Below, piece by piece: positions 32,753 to 41,325 of a stretch of 43,713 nucleotides of DNA. Both the position numbers and the translations under genes were made by a program. The DNA is from Acidobacteria bacterium AH-259-G07 (lineage in GTDB: Bacteria; Acidobacteriota; UBA6911; RPQK01; JADFOI01): the NCBI GenBank assembly GCA_027717925.1, contig JALLON010000002.1, forward strand, positions 1-43,713. Direction: 5' to 3'. A model generated the notes under the pieces. That model was not told where the DNA came from, searched no databases, and saw only the letters and a program-made list of their open reading frames with translations. The stretch's first letter is position 1. Each line of letters starts with the position of its first letter.

Positions 32753-32796
32753 CCCCAAAATTCTTTGAGAGCATGATTGACGCGGTTGTGATAGGG

Positions 32797-32985
32797 CAAA
32801 ATTCGAGTCATCATGACTCGAATTTTGGCGCCAGAATTCGGGACCTGGGGTCTTGGATTTTGGCGGTGGATGGCCTGGGTTTTGCGAGAGGTGTGGGTGA
32901 CAAAATTCGGGGCATTGGGACCTGGATTTCGGGTGAGGAGGGGGACGCGGGTTTTGGCGGTTTGGTGATAGGTTTTGCTTGGTTT
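32797..32985 (+). repeat. Dispersed repeat R1, copy c
   Basis: Units CAAAATTCGAG, CAGAATTCGGGACC and CAAAATTCGGGGC alternate with GGATTTTGGCGG and GGACGCGGGTTTTGGCGG blocks, in the same order and orientation as copies a and b. The first unit has become a perfect palindrome (32798-32826). The repeat lies between the convergent zinc-protein and PLD-nuclease genes. Confidence 0.7.
32798..32826. repeat. 29-base palindrome within R1 copy c
   Basis: Arm AAAATTCGAGTCAT, one central C, then the exact complement. The 14-bp perfect arms would form a stable cruciform or hairpin. There is a T run only within the arm, so it is at most a weak terminator. Confidence 0.85.
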
Positions 32986-33080
32986 TGCAGAGAGAAATGA
33001 GAGGTTTACCAAGTCTTACCAAAGCCTAACAATATCAATTAATTACCCCAGGTTCCTGTGGGCCGGCCTTTACCCCGTGT

Positions 33081-34148
33081 CTATATTAGAGGGCAAGTTG
33101 GCCAGGCTTGTTGGACGATACTTTCAGTGGTGATAGCACGAGGGAGGCCCTTACCAGCCGACGGCTGTGTGCGTGTTAAATTCAACATTTCATTGTATCC
33201 ATTCTCTCCCGGCATCAGCACAATGTACTCAAAAGTCCGGACTTGTAGTTCCTTAAACACAGCTATAGGCGGCGATTGTTCCGGATAGGCCTCTCCTCTT
33301 CTCGCGGCGATTTCAATTCTTAGATTCTTGTTGGTCTGGCTGAAAACACAAGGGCGAGGTTGCTCGGGGTTTAGGGAACCATCGGGCATTCTTTCGTGAA
33401 GAAAAACACGCTGTGGAGAATTGGGTTGAATACGAAAGAATCGATCGATCACTACCCTATTCAAATGGAGTTGGTGCCAACGTCCTCCAGCTTTTGGAAT
33501 TTGTGCTACAAGGATGCGGGCTTCGATAGTTTCAATCGCAACTTCAGTTTCCTTTTGTTCTGGCTGTTGTTCGGGCTCAACTTCACGGATTCGACGGCGT
33601 CCCCTGATAACGTTCTGTGCTGCCCTTTCCAGAATCTCCTCGTCAATAGGTCGGATGTGGTCGGCAAACCGCTGGAGAAATAGGTCCCACGTGGTCAAAT
33701 CAACTGTTTCCTCTGGATTTGCCCTCACAACTAGGTAAGCTTCGAAGTTTTCTCTGAGTCCTCCAGGAGTAAGGTTCCCGGAACCGACGATTACGGTGTT
33801 CCGACCGTCGGGATAACGGAAGCGCAATATCTTGGGATGAAAGAGACGATTTGTGGGATTCCAAAAGATGCGAACTGTCAGTGTAGGAAACTGATCTTCC
33901 AATTCCTGAAGGCGTTCAAGAGCGTCGCGGTTTGTAATTGCGTCGATGCCTACAAGTAGCTCGCAGTTGCCTCGTTCGAGGAGACCTGTGAACTCTGGGT
34001 CAGAAAAGAGAGTTTCAATTCCGTCGCGGGATGCAAACGCAAATATTGCTCTAACTTCTTCGGCTTCACTAAGTGCCTGGACAATCGCCTCGAACAAGTA
34101 GAGTGTCGAGGGCTCCGTCGGATCTTGTATATGGAAATCGACTTGCAT
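33081..34148 (-). CDS. PLD-family (HKD) nuclease, likely restriction endonuclease
   Basis: 355 residues, ATG at 34148. The phospholipase-D-type motif is LFHPKILRFRYPDG with His104 and Lys106, followed by VIVGSGNLTPGG (Ser123, Asn125). This is the HxK...GSxN signature of PLD nucleases such as the NgoFVII and BfiI types. A central acidic linker (about 190-210) leads to a C-terminal region that may recognise DNA. One HKD motif implies dimerisation to form the active site. It lies 17 bases downstream of a DNA methyltransferase and is the last gene of the operon, which makes a restriction role very likely. Confidence 0.8.
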   Translation of the reverse strand: MQVDFHIQDPTEPSTLYLFEAIVQALSEAEEVRAIFAFASRDGIETLFSDPEFTGLLERGNCELLVGIDAITNRDALERLQELEDQFPTLTVRIFWNPTNRLFHPKILRFRYPDGRNTVIVGSGNLTPGGLRENFEAYLVVRANPEETVDLTTWDLFLQRFADHIRPIDEEILERAAQNVIRGRRRIREVEPEQQPEQKETEVAIETIEARILVAQIPKAGGRWHQLHLNRVVIDRFFRIQPNSPQRVFLHERMPDGSLNPEQPRPCVFSQTNKNLRIEIAARRGEAYPEQSPPIAVFKELQVRTFEYIVLMPGENGYNEMLNLTRTQPSAGKGLPRAITTESIVQQAWPTCPLI

Positions 34149-34165
34149 TTGGTCAGATCATGTCC

Positions 34166-35044
34166 TCATCCTGGATCGTGATTTTGATTTGAGGAAGCCA
34201 TTAATTCAGCATAAGGTACGACCTTCGGACCACTTTTTTTGTTTCGTGGAGGTTTGGCGAATATTAGGATGTATTCGTGTACGTTCTTGAAAAGGAAGTT
34301 GGGCGGATAAGGGTAGCTACCAAATATAGGGCGTTGCTTACCCCATGATCCCCACTTGCCTCCAGTACCATCCTTTGACCAAACTATCTCGTTGATCATT
34401 ACGAATCCGAGAGAGCGAAGGAGGATTGTGAAATCTGCGGCTAAAGGGAAGGTGAGCAACCCTTCATCAGTGTATTGATTGACATTAGCGGTGACGACGC
34501 ACAATTTTCTGCCGGGAACGAGGGTCCTAAAACACTCTTTGAAGACTGGTTCGATCTCTTCGAAGAACTGTAGGTAGCTACTAACGTTACCAAGGTTGCG
34601 GCGGTTATTGTCGTAACAAGCTTTGTTCCAATAGGGGGGACTGGTAACTATGAGGTGCACTGACTCGTCTTCAAGGAAATCCAGTGATCGGCTGTCACCC
34701 CTATGTACTGTTAATGGCTTCTTGAAACGTCCACCGTTTTTCAGTTTTGAACACTCGTTTTGAATAAATCGAGCGTATTTGTGATTCTGCTCTACGCATA
34801 TAGCTTTTCTGCCTAGTGGTATCGCTGCCTTAGCTGTGGTTCCTACTCCTGCGAATGGATCGAGAACCGTTTCACCGTAAAATGTGAACAGTTTGGTCAG
34901 ACGGGTTGGGATCTCAATGGGGAAGACTGCGGGGTGTTCAGGATGTGTTGTGTTAGCTATGTGCCATACCGTTTTTGTAAACTCGCGCCATTCTTCCTTG
35001 CTGAGCCTGCTTTTTTCCTTAATACTAGATGTGACTTTCCTCAT
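34166..35044 (-). CDS. DNA methyltransferase (N4-cytosine/N6-adenine, SPPY type)
   Basis: 292 residues. The ATG at 35044 overlaps the stop of the upstream methyltransferase (ATGA). The SAM-binding loop VLDPFAGVGTT (residues 61-70) comes before the catalytic LIVTSPPYWN (131-140). The order motif I then motif IV differs from the beta class and suggests a gamma-like or permuted layout. SPPY is typical of m4C enzymes but also occurs in m6A ones. It should protect sites cut by the PLD nuclease. A Trp/Gly-rich region (KWGSWGKQ) near residue 235 is a candidate recognition loop. Confidence 0.85.
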   Translation of the reverse strand: MRKVTSSIKEKSRLSKEEWREFTKTVWHIANTTHPEHPAVFPIEIPTRLTKLFTFYGETVLDPFAGVGTTAKAAIPLGRKAICVEQNHKYARFIQNECSKLKNGGRFKKPLTVHRGDSRSLDFLEDESVHLIVTSPPYWNKACYDNNRRNLGNVSSYLQFFEEIEPVFKECFRTLVPGRKLCVVTANVNQYTDEGLLTFPLAADFTILLRSLGFVMINEIVWSKDGTGGKWGSWGKQRPIFGSYPYPPNFLFKNVHEYILIFAKPPRNKKSGPKVVPYAELMASSNQNHDPG

Positions 35045-37323
35045 CTTCGTTCTCCCCCGGAAATATGATTGATTCTCGACATGTTCCTTCTACGCTCATC
35101 GGCGTCATCTACAACTACGACATCTATGAGAAAAGTGCGAAGGTGGTCCGCCAAGCTAGATGAAATGTTGGCGGACTGAAGTAGCACTTTATCAATACCA
35201 TCTCGCTCAACTTCACAGTTGTCTGGAGGATGGGCTATCATTTTTCTCCCGCCATTAAGGCTTTCGGTCCGGTTTTCCCTCACCTTTTCCCAAGTTCTTG
35301 CCCCGAGCCTCGAAAGCTGCACTAACTCTTTGCGTTGAAAAGAAGAACGTCCAAAGGGTATTTGTTCTACAAAGGTTCTGGGAACATGGAATCCATCGCA
35401 ACGTACACGCCATAGCCAATAAACCAAACGACTTGAGAGAACGGCAAAACAGACTCGGGCCATTTCCTCGGTATCGAATTCCAAACTGAGAAGTTTATTT
35501 TTACTTAGTGTCTCGCTGATTTTTGGCAAGGAACGAAAGACATTAAGGAAATTGTAAGCGGTACTAGCAATGAATACCTTTGGGGTCTCGGTTTCGCGGG
35601 TGGCTTCGAGTGGCGTACAACTCTTTGCGTGTTGCCACAACGTTCTCAAAGAGTCGGGACAACCGGACAGAACCTGATAGGCTTTGGCCTCGTTGTCTCC
35701 CGATAGCTTTGGAATTCCAGAGAGGATTGAGTTACTACTTAACTTGGTAAATCTTATGGAAGAGAAGAGTTGTTTTCTGGTCCGACTAGTCCACTTGTAG
35801 AGGGAGGTGGTGTATGGCTGGAAATCGGAGGACGTTTGATAGGTTTCTACTCTAAAAAGAATAGCATTTCGGGTTTTGACTTCTTCTCCAAACAACGCGT
35901 GGGGCTCACGGTCAAAAAAGGCAAAGCGCCAGTCGCTACCGTGCTTCGTCATAGCTTTTCGGCAAGCCTTGTAGGCTCGGCCTTGATGATAGCTGATCGA
36001 CAATGGTACTACCATTGCTGATGAGTTTTCCCCTCCAGCTGCCAGTCTCCACATCATCTCAATAAATAGTAGAAACGCGTTTTCATTACCGTTTGTCTTA
36101 ACGCCCGTCAAAGTCTCATATTCGCGAGAAAGGAAAGGAAGATCGTTACGGTTTCCAAGAGAAGTGTATGGAGGGTTACCGATCACCAGATCGAATCCTT
36201 TAGGGACCTCTGGGAAAAGCGCTTGTAGAGGGATGCGATGTGCACCCCCATTTAACCAACTGACTAAGGTTGGAGAAGAGTTCTTTGAGGCCGTGCTCCT
36301 AACCAGTAAAGGCAGAGACGTCCGTCGCGGATCTAAGAGTTGTCTTCTAATTCTTTGTCGACCGATATGGTCTATCGACCCAGAATGAGCATGGGAGTTG
36401 TCAATGAATACGTTAAGAGAATCTACTGTACAGAGGTTGAGGCTGAGGGCATGCCAGGCGGCCCAGGGAGTAATCCCCGTAGAGAGTGCGTCAGACAAAC
36501 ACTCGTGCAAGAGAACAAAAGTACAGGATTCAACTACCAGTGGATCTACGTCCAGTCCGTAGAGACATTCTACGGAATAAGTGAAGGGTTTGAAGCCGCC
36601 CTCGGTAGTAAGCGCGTTCGCTACCCTCATCATCGCAAGCAAAAAGACGCCGGTGCCACAGCATGGATCCAGGCATCGGAGGTTCGTGTGAGCGGGAGCT
36701 TTGCGTCTGAGAAGGTATGAAACCATGTATTCCGCAACGTCGGCGGGTGTGTAGAAAACGCCTTTTCGCTTCTTAATTTCTCGTGCCTGGCGTGTCGTTG
36801 GATCACGGAGCACAGTAAGACGCGTGCCGGGGCCATGAGGCTCCAAAATGTAAGGTAACAAATCAAAGAAATTGTGATCTAAGTGAGTCTGCGACAGTAG
36901 TTCCAGGGCCTGCCTTTCAACTTCAACGGGGATCTTAGAGGCGAGAGATGGTAGGTGGCTTCTCTCACGATCGAGGAACCAGTTTTCTGAATCAAGGAAA
37001 CCGGCATTTTGATTAATCACTCCGATTTTTCTTGCAAGTATCCACGTGTTTACAAGAGTCCAGGCGGCACGACGTGCTAAATGTTGTTCTCGTAGAGTGT
37101 ATCCCTCATGAGGGAGCCACCTAGAAAAGAAGAGTTGTCTAAACTCCGATTCGAACGCCAGGTTTGTGAGCACCTCTTCTAATTTCCGAACGGCCCGCCG
37201 AACAGATTTGGCTCTCTCCTCGGTGAGGGAGAACAGGCTACGCCCTGGACCCGGAACTGATGGTCTAATCGGGGCCTGTAAAGCATTTGTTGGGTTGACT
37301 TGAATATTCTCCAGAGCTTTCAT
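35041..37323 (-). CDS. Large N6-adenine DNA methyltransferase (Eco57I/TaqI-like)
   Basis: The frame starts at a TTG (37440), but the ATG at 37323 with GAGGTGG just upstream is the best start; about 760 residues. Helical N-terminal part, then a GVFYTPADVAEYMV motif (about 190), SAM loop LDPCCGTGVFLL (about 220) and catalytic FDLVIGNPPYTS (about 380-390). The C-terminal 350 residues should hold the target-recognition domain. The NPPY type is N6-adenine. No nuclease motif is seen at the N terminus, so it is likely a pure methylase rather than a type IIG enzyme. It is first in an operon with a second methylase and a PLD nuclease. Confidence 0.82.
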   Translation of the reverse strand: MKALENIQVNPTNALQAPIRPSVPGPGRSLFSLTEERAKSVRRAVRKLEEVLTNLAFESEFRQLFFSRWLPHEGYTLREQHLARRAAWTLVNTWILARKIGVINQNAGFLDSENWFLDRERSHLPSLASKIPVEVERQALELLSQTHLDHNFFDLLPYILEPHGPGTRLTVLRDPTTRQAREIKKRKGVFYTPADVAEYMVSYLLRRKAPAHTNLRCLDPCCGTGVFLLAMMRVANALTTEGGFKPFTYSVECLYGLDVDPLVVESCTFVLLHECLSDALSTGITPWAAWHALSLNLCTVDSLNVFIDNSHAHSGSIDHIGRQRIRRQLLDPRRTSLPLLVRSTASKNSSPTLVSWLNGGAHRIPLQALFPEVPKGFDLVIGNPPYTSLGNRNDLPFLSREYETLTGVKTNGNENAFLLFIEMMWRLAAGGENSSAMVVPLSISYHQGRAYKACRKAMTKHGSDWRFAFFDREPHALFGEEVKTRNAILFRVETYQTSSDFQPYTTSLYKWTSRTRKQLFSSIRFTKLSSNSILSGIPKLSGDNEAKAYQVLSGCPDSLRTLWQHAKSCTPLEATRETETPKVFIASTAYNFLNVFRSLPKISETLSKNKLLSLEFDTEEMARVCFAVLSSRLVYWLWRVRCDGFHVPRTFVEQIPFGRSSFQRKELVQLSRLGARTWEKVRENRTESLNGGRKMIAHPPDNCEVERDGIDKVLLQSANISSSLADHLRTFLIDVVVVDDADERRRNMSRINHISGGERR

Positions 37324-37505
37324 CCACCACCTCAACGGGCTTTCTACTACATGGGGGAACTTGACCGAAGTCACTCTATTTATAACAGGTAGGAGCGACA
37401 CGGATACAATTTTTCCACAAGACACTGACAGGATTTTCAAGTACTTAAATCTTTCTTTTTCTATCAGTTAACTGGACAGATAGGTTTATTGTTCCCGCAC
37501 AGTCT

Positions 37506-37826
37506 TTGGGAAGATGTATTTCAAGCGGAAGGACCGTTACTGAAAAAGAACGACTTCGCCGAGAATTCCTCAATTTTTTGGCGGAACACCCGGAGGCATA
37601 CCGTCCCTTTTACGATCAGAACCGATGGTGCGCGCTAGCCCGCCCAGGCGATCCGATGTTTGATTCCACAGGAGGAATCAGCCCGTCAGCGTTCCAGACA
37701 AGAGAGGAAGCCGCAGACTGGGTACAGAAATATCACAGGTTCTTTGGAACACCTCTGGTCGACTGGATAATCGCAACCGAGGCCGGCCTGCGAAGGAAGC
37801 TGGAAAATTTGGAAGTTATCAATTAA
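37506..37826 (+). CDS. Small unknown protein
   Basis: Up to 106 residues. The frame begins at a TTG and no strong ribosome-binding site marks a start; translation may begin nearer the VTEKERLRREFL segment. The sequence is soluble: EFLNFLAEHPEAYRPFYDQNRW, DPMFDSTGGISPSAF, then TREEAADWVQKYHRFFGTP. I do not recognise it. It is divergent from the methyltransferase operon, with a gap of about 180 bases, and may share its regulatory region. Confidence 0.55.
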   Translation: MGRCISSGRTVTEKERLRREFLNFLAEHPEAYRPFYDQNRWCALARPGDPMFDSTGGISPSAFQTREEAADWVQKYHRFFGTPLVDWIIATEAGLRRKLENLEVIN

Positions 37827-38028
37827 CCTGCTCAGATCACTTGTTCAGGTTAAGTGTCATGAGAATCCACCTTGGACTCCCCATACACATACTAGATTCA
37901 CTACTACACTACAAACTTTTTATATCTTGAGTGTCTCGCGTGAGGGTGGGTGGGGGCTAGGTCTGGGGGCCATTCTTCCCATCTGTTGTGCTCGATAATT
38001 AAGAGAGCAAATCCGACCGTGCCACAAA

Positions 38029-38931
38029 TTACACCACTAAAAGCTTGTGGAGTTCTACTAATTCAATTTCGCCGCTCCTTGGTGGAGCTCCTTCCGCGTA
38101 CACTGTCCAGTACAGCTTCTTGTCCTGGAGCGCTTCCCTGCTAAGTTCGCGAAACTTGTAAGCCACATGAAGTCGATCGTGATAGTCGGCAAGCCTTACC
38201 TCATCATCCGCGAACATTGGTGGCAGATTAAGCGCCGAGCTTCTGATCATGATTTCCTGATAATCTTCCATCCCTCTAACGGGGAAACTGTGCGAGTACC
38301 CGTGTCCTTTCATTTCAAGAATTTTCAACGGGAGAGCAATTTTCAACCCATACTCTTTCACTGTAACGGAACCTAAATTCAGAATCTCAATTGTTAAGAC
38401 CGCTGTCTTATCAACCAAGCGCGAAGAGAAGTGCGGTTCCAACACCGGCCGCTTAACTCGGTTCATCACGTCTCGGATTTCATAGTCCTCCATTGGTTCG
38501 GACTTGAAGTTATACCTCTTGTAGTACTTCTTGTCATGAGCTTGATGAGCCGTGCTGCTCTGAGGCACATAAACCAGATAAATATAGTTCCCATTTGATA
38601 GCTTTATATCGTTAATGATCACCCCACCGATCTTGGGCTGGATTCTCGACGTGATTACGTTCTCAAGCCACTCCTTCGAAATCTCATTAGGATCATATCC
38701 ATGGTCAATCCTTTCAGGTTCGTGGTTGTTCTCGATCACCCCATAAACGATCGCACCTCCGGCTGAATTAGCGAACGAACTCACATCCTTACTGACCTCG
38801 TTTTTCTTACCATCCGTCTTCCCTAGCGAATCACACTCTTTGTACTCAAGTGTGAGGCTTTCTGTTGCTGGTTGGTCTACAAGCTCCTGAATCTCTTCCT
38901 CAGTGGTCCGTTCCCACATTTCCTTACTCAT
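38029..38931 (-). CDS. AlbA_2/Schlafen-type protein
   Basis: 300 residues, ATG at 38931 with GGGAAAG before it. Residues of about 25-160 match the AlbA_2 (PF04326, Schlafen-like) domain: LTLEYKECDS, SKDVSSFANSAGGAIVYGV, then a YIYLVYVPQS strand and HQAHDKKYYKRYNFKS. Family members bind nucleic acid and sometimes act as RNases or ATP-binding regulators. The C-terminal 140 residues form a beta-sandwich-like extension (VLTIEILNLGSV, KIALPLKILEM). It is isolated between two defence-like cassettes, so it may be a stand-alone defence or toxin-like gene. Confidence 0.82.
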   Translation of the reverse strand: MSKEMWERTTEEEIQELVDQPATESLTLEYKECDSLGKTDGKKNEVSKDVSSFANSAGGAIVYGVIENNHEPERIDHGYDPNEISKEWLENVITSRIQPKIGGVIINDIKLSNGNYIYLVYVPQSSTAHQAHDKKYYKRYNFKSEPMEDYEIRDVMNRVKRPVLEPHFSSRLVDKTAVLTIEILNLGSVTVKEYGLKIALPLKILEMKGHGYSHSFPVRGMEDYQEIMIRSSALNLPPMFADDEVRLADYHDRLHVAYKFRELSREALQDKKLYWTVYAEGAPPRSGEIELVELHKLLVV

Positions 38932-39599
38932 ATCTTTCCCATTTTATCAGGACCACGAACAGGGACCATCCACCATACTGGCACTCACGCCAACCTGGGC
39001 GTCAACCCGCTTAGCAGCGGGTGCTACGCTGGCTTTTCCCTTCGTCTGTCGCAGGATCAATAAGTACTAGTTTCTACCTTTTGCCCTGCTGGATGATCAT
39101 ATACTCAAATAGCGGAGTATCCGCCGGAGTATCCAAAGAAATTTACCAAAAAGCCAGCCTTCTTACACAACTAAAGAACTATCCGAAACCTCTCCAACTC
39201 ATCCCGTAATATCCCGCAACTGTAGCCAAAATTAGCAAAACTTAGATAAACTCAAATAAAGAACACACCCTGCACAACTTGCTGATTTTAAAAGCTTTGA
39301 TGAGCTCAAATAAACTCATATAAACTGATGTAAAAACGCTGAGCATGGTCTACGAAACCATAACCGGGCATCTTGACAAAAGCGCCAAAACAACCCTTTC
39401 TTGTTTATCTATTAGGGATTACGCTATTTTAGACTGTGACTGAAGGCGACAGGAAATTACAATATTTAACTGCAGAGTAACTACAATTTTAACTACAGCT
39501 CTGATCCACCTCTGAGTCTTCGTACGGAAACAATTTTCGGACCAATCCTGTTTCACGGTTGACGCAGCCACTGGTCAAGTAATAGCTTTAGGTTTTTCT
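38932..39599. other. Non-coding region upstream of the DUF262 cassette
   Basis: No plausible gene. At 38990-39030 a potential stem, CCCGC-TTAGCA-GCGGG, lies inside a GC-rich patch with further short complementary arms. From 39230 the DNA is AT-rich and repetitive: AACTCAAATAAA, then AGCTCAAATAAACTCA, then ATATAAACTGATGTAAA. This could be the promoter/operator region of the 39600 operon or a decayed element end. Confidence 0.45.
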
Positions 39600-40232
39600 A
39601 TGTTTTACCCAACCGTCGAGGAATTCAAAGAGGTCCTACTTGCTCGCCCGCTCGACTCAGTGGTCAACGATTACATTTTTACCGGCACGCCATTCGTCTT
39701 CCGTGGCCGACCGGAGACCATGAATGAATTACGAGAACACTTATTGAAGTCGTTGAGCGTTTCGGAACAAGACGTCGTTGTTGTTGGCAGCGCGAAGATT
39801 GGTTTTAGTCTGAATCCTCATAACTTTTCCCGCCAATTCACCGATCAATCAGACATAGACATCGTCGTAGTTAATGAGACTCTTTTCGATAAAATCTGGA
39901 AGGTATTATTAAGCTGGAGCTATCCTCGAAGATACCGCTTGGTCGGCAGCGAAAACGAATGGGAGGAACAAAGGAAAGACGATCTCTATTGGGGCTGGTT
40001 CAGACCAGACAAAATTCGATATGAAGGGTTGTCTCTGCCGAGACTTCTCGAACCACTGAGAGACCTTTCGACGGATTGGTTTAATGCTTTTCAAAGCCTT
40101 TCCATTTATTCTGAGTTAGCTGCTCGGGATGTATCCGGCCGTCTCTATCGCACGTGGCCTCACGCCCTCATGTATTATGAGAACAGTCTCGGAAAGATAA
40201 AGAAAATCGTTCAGGAAGAACATAGGATTTGA
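39600..40232 (+). CDS. Nucleotidyltransferase-like protein of the DUF262 cassette
   Basis: 210 residues, ATG at 39600. VVVVGSAKIGF (Gly63-Ser64) followed by DQSDIDIVVV (Asp85 and Asp87) is the GS...DxD core of the polymerase-beta nucleotidyltransferase fold. A helical C-terminal half ends in basic residues. The DIDIVV spacing is longer than usual, with an insert NPHNFSRQFT. Members of this fold transfer nucleotides to proteins or small molecules. The gene lies 6 bases before a DUF262 gene, so the two are coupled and it probably modifies or regulates the nuclease. The specific reaction is unknown. Confidence 0.72.
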   Translation: MFYPTVEEFKEVLLARPLDSVVNDYIFTGTPFVFRGRPETMNELREHLLKSLSVSEQDVVVVGSAKIGFSLNPHNFSRQFTDQSDIDIVVVNETLFDKIWKVLLSWSYPRRYRLVGSENEWEEQRKDDLYWGWFRPDKIRYEGLSLPRLLEPLRDLSTDWFNAFQSLSIYSELAARDVSGRLYRTWPHALMYYENSLGKIKKIVQEEHRI

Positions 40233-40238
40233 AAGCAA

Positions 40239-41321
40239 ATGGAGTTTGAGTCTTCAACACAAATCATAGGTTGGTTAAGAGATAGGTATATTGAAGGTAC
40301 TCTTGAGATTAGACCGCCGTATCAACGAAAGCCCGTTTGGGCGGCTCGGCAAAAGTGTTACCTGATAGAGTCAGTTCTTATGGGCTTGCCTGTTCCTGAG
40401 ATTTATATACAACAGAGCGTATCGGCAGGGGGTAGAACTACATACGCCATTGTGGATGGGCAGCAGCGCGTTCGTACGATTTTGCAGTTTATTGGTGCTG
40501 AAACCGACCCCGAAGAACAGGAGTACAACAAATTTTCTTTGGATAAGCTTCCGGCTCAATCTGAGTGGCGAAACCTAACATTTTCTGACCTTTCGGAGGA
40601 GAAACAAATCAAGTTTATTGGCTATAGGTTTACGGTTAGGTTTTTAGATACAGATAGCGAACCTGAAGTACGGAGTATGTTTACGCGTCTCAACAAATAC
40701 CTGACTCCGTTAAATGCCCAAGAGCTACGAAACGCTACCTATACCGGCCCACTCATTCGGCTCGTCACTAAGTTAGCAGATGATGAGTACTGGGCAGAAA
40801 ACAAAATAGTGACAGCTGCTTCAATTCGAAGGATGGGAGATGTGGAGTTTGCAAGCAATCTTCTCATTGGTGTGTTGCATGGCCCGCAAGGTGGGAGTCC
40901 CAAAATAGTCGATTCATACTATGAGCAATATGAAGATTACGAAGACGAATTTCCAGGTCAGCCGGCTGCAACAAAGCTTTTCAACGAGACACTAGACATA
41001 GTGAAAACGCTCTTCGCGGATATAAGAAATACTCGCTGGGGTAACAAGACGGATTTTTATACTCTTTTTGTCGGATTGGCCTCATTGTTGAGGACCAGCG
41101 ACCTGACAGGCAGAAAAGTTAGGGAAGTCAGGGGGGTACTTCAGGACTTCGCCAATCAGGTGGATCTGCGTCTCTCTAACGAGAGGGCCAAAGTAAGTCG
41201 CTCAGCGATTGACTACGTAAGGGCTGTAGAGAAAGGTGCCAATGATAAAAGGCGGCGGGCAGATCGTCATAACGTACTGGTAGAGTTGATTCAGGCCTAC
41301 TTTAGGGCCAGGAAACATTAG
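40239..41321 (+). CDS. DUF262 (GmrSD N-terminal-like) protein
   Basis: 360 residues, ATG at 40239. The ParB/Srx-related DUF262 core is clear: IRPPYQRKPVW (27-35), LPVPEIYI and IVDGQQRVRTI (71-81). DGQQR is the family's conserved catalytic or NTP-binding motif. The family includes the N-terminal part of GmrSD, a type IV restriction enzyme. The C-terminal half is helical and has no HNH motif (the DUF1524 partner of GmrSD is absent). Its place between a nucleotidyltransferase-like gene and a DNA methyltransferase argues for a modification-linked defence nuclease. Confidence 0.85.
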   Translation: MEFESSTQIIGWLRDRYIEGTLEIRPPYQRKPVWAARQKCYLIESVLMGLPVPEIYIQQSVSAGGRTTYAIVDGQQRVRTILQFIGAETDPEEQEYNKFSLDKLPAQSEWRNLTFSDLSEEKQIKFIGYRFTVRFLDTDSEPEVRSMFTRLNKYLTPLNAQELRNATYTGPLIRLVTKLADDEYWAENKIVTAASIRRMGDVEFASNLLIGVLHGPQGGSPKIVDSYYEQYEDYEDEFPGQPAATKLFNETLDIVKTLFADIRNTRWGNKTDFYTLFVGLASLLRTSDLTGRKVREVRGVLQDFANQVDLRLSNERAKVSRSAIDYVRAVEKGANDKRRRADRHNVLVELIQAYFRARKH

Positions 41322-41325
41322 GAGA

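Noticed and set aside
36340..36720. 126-residue plus-strand frame
   Set aside because: It is antisense to the large N6-methyltransferase, with no start signal and no motif.
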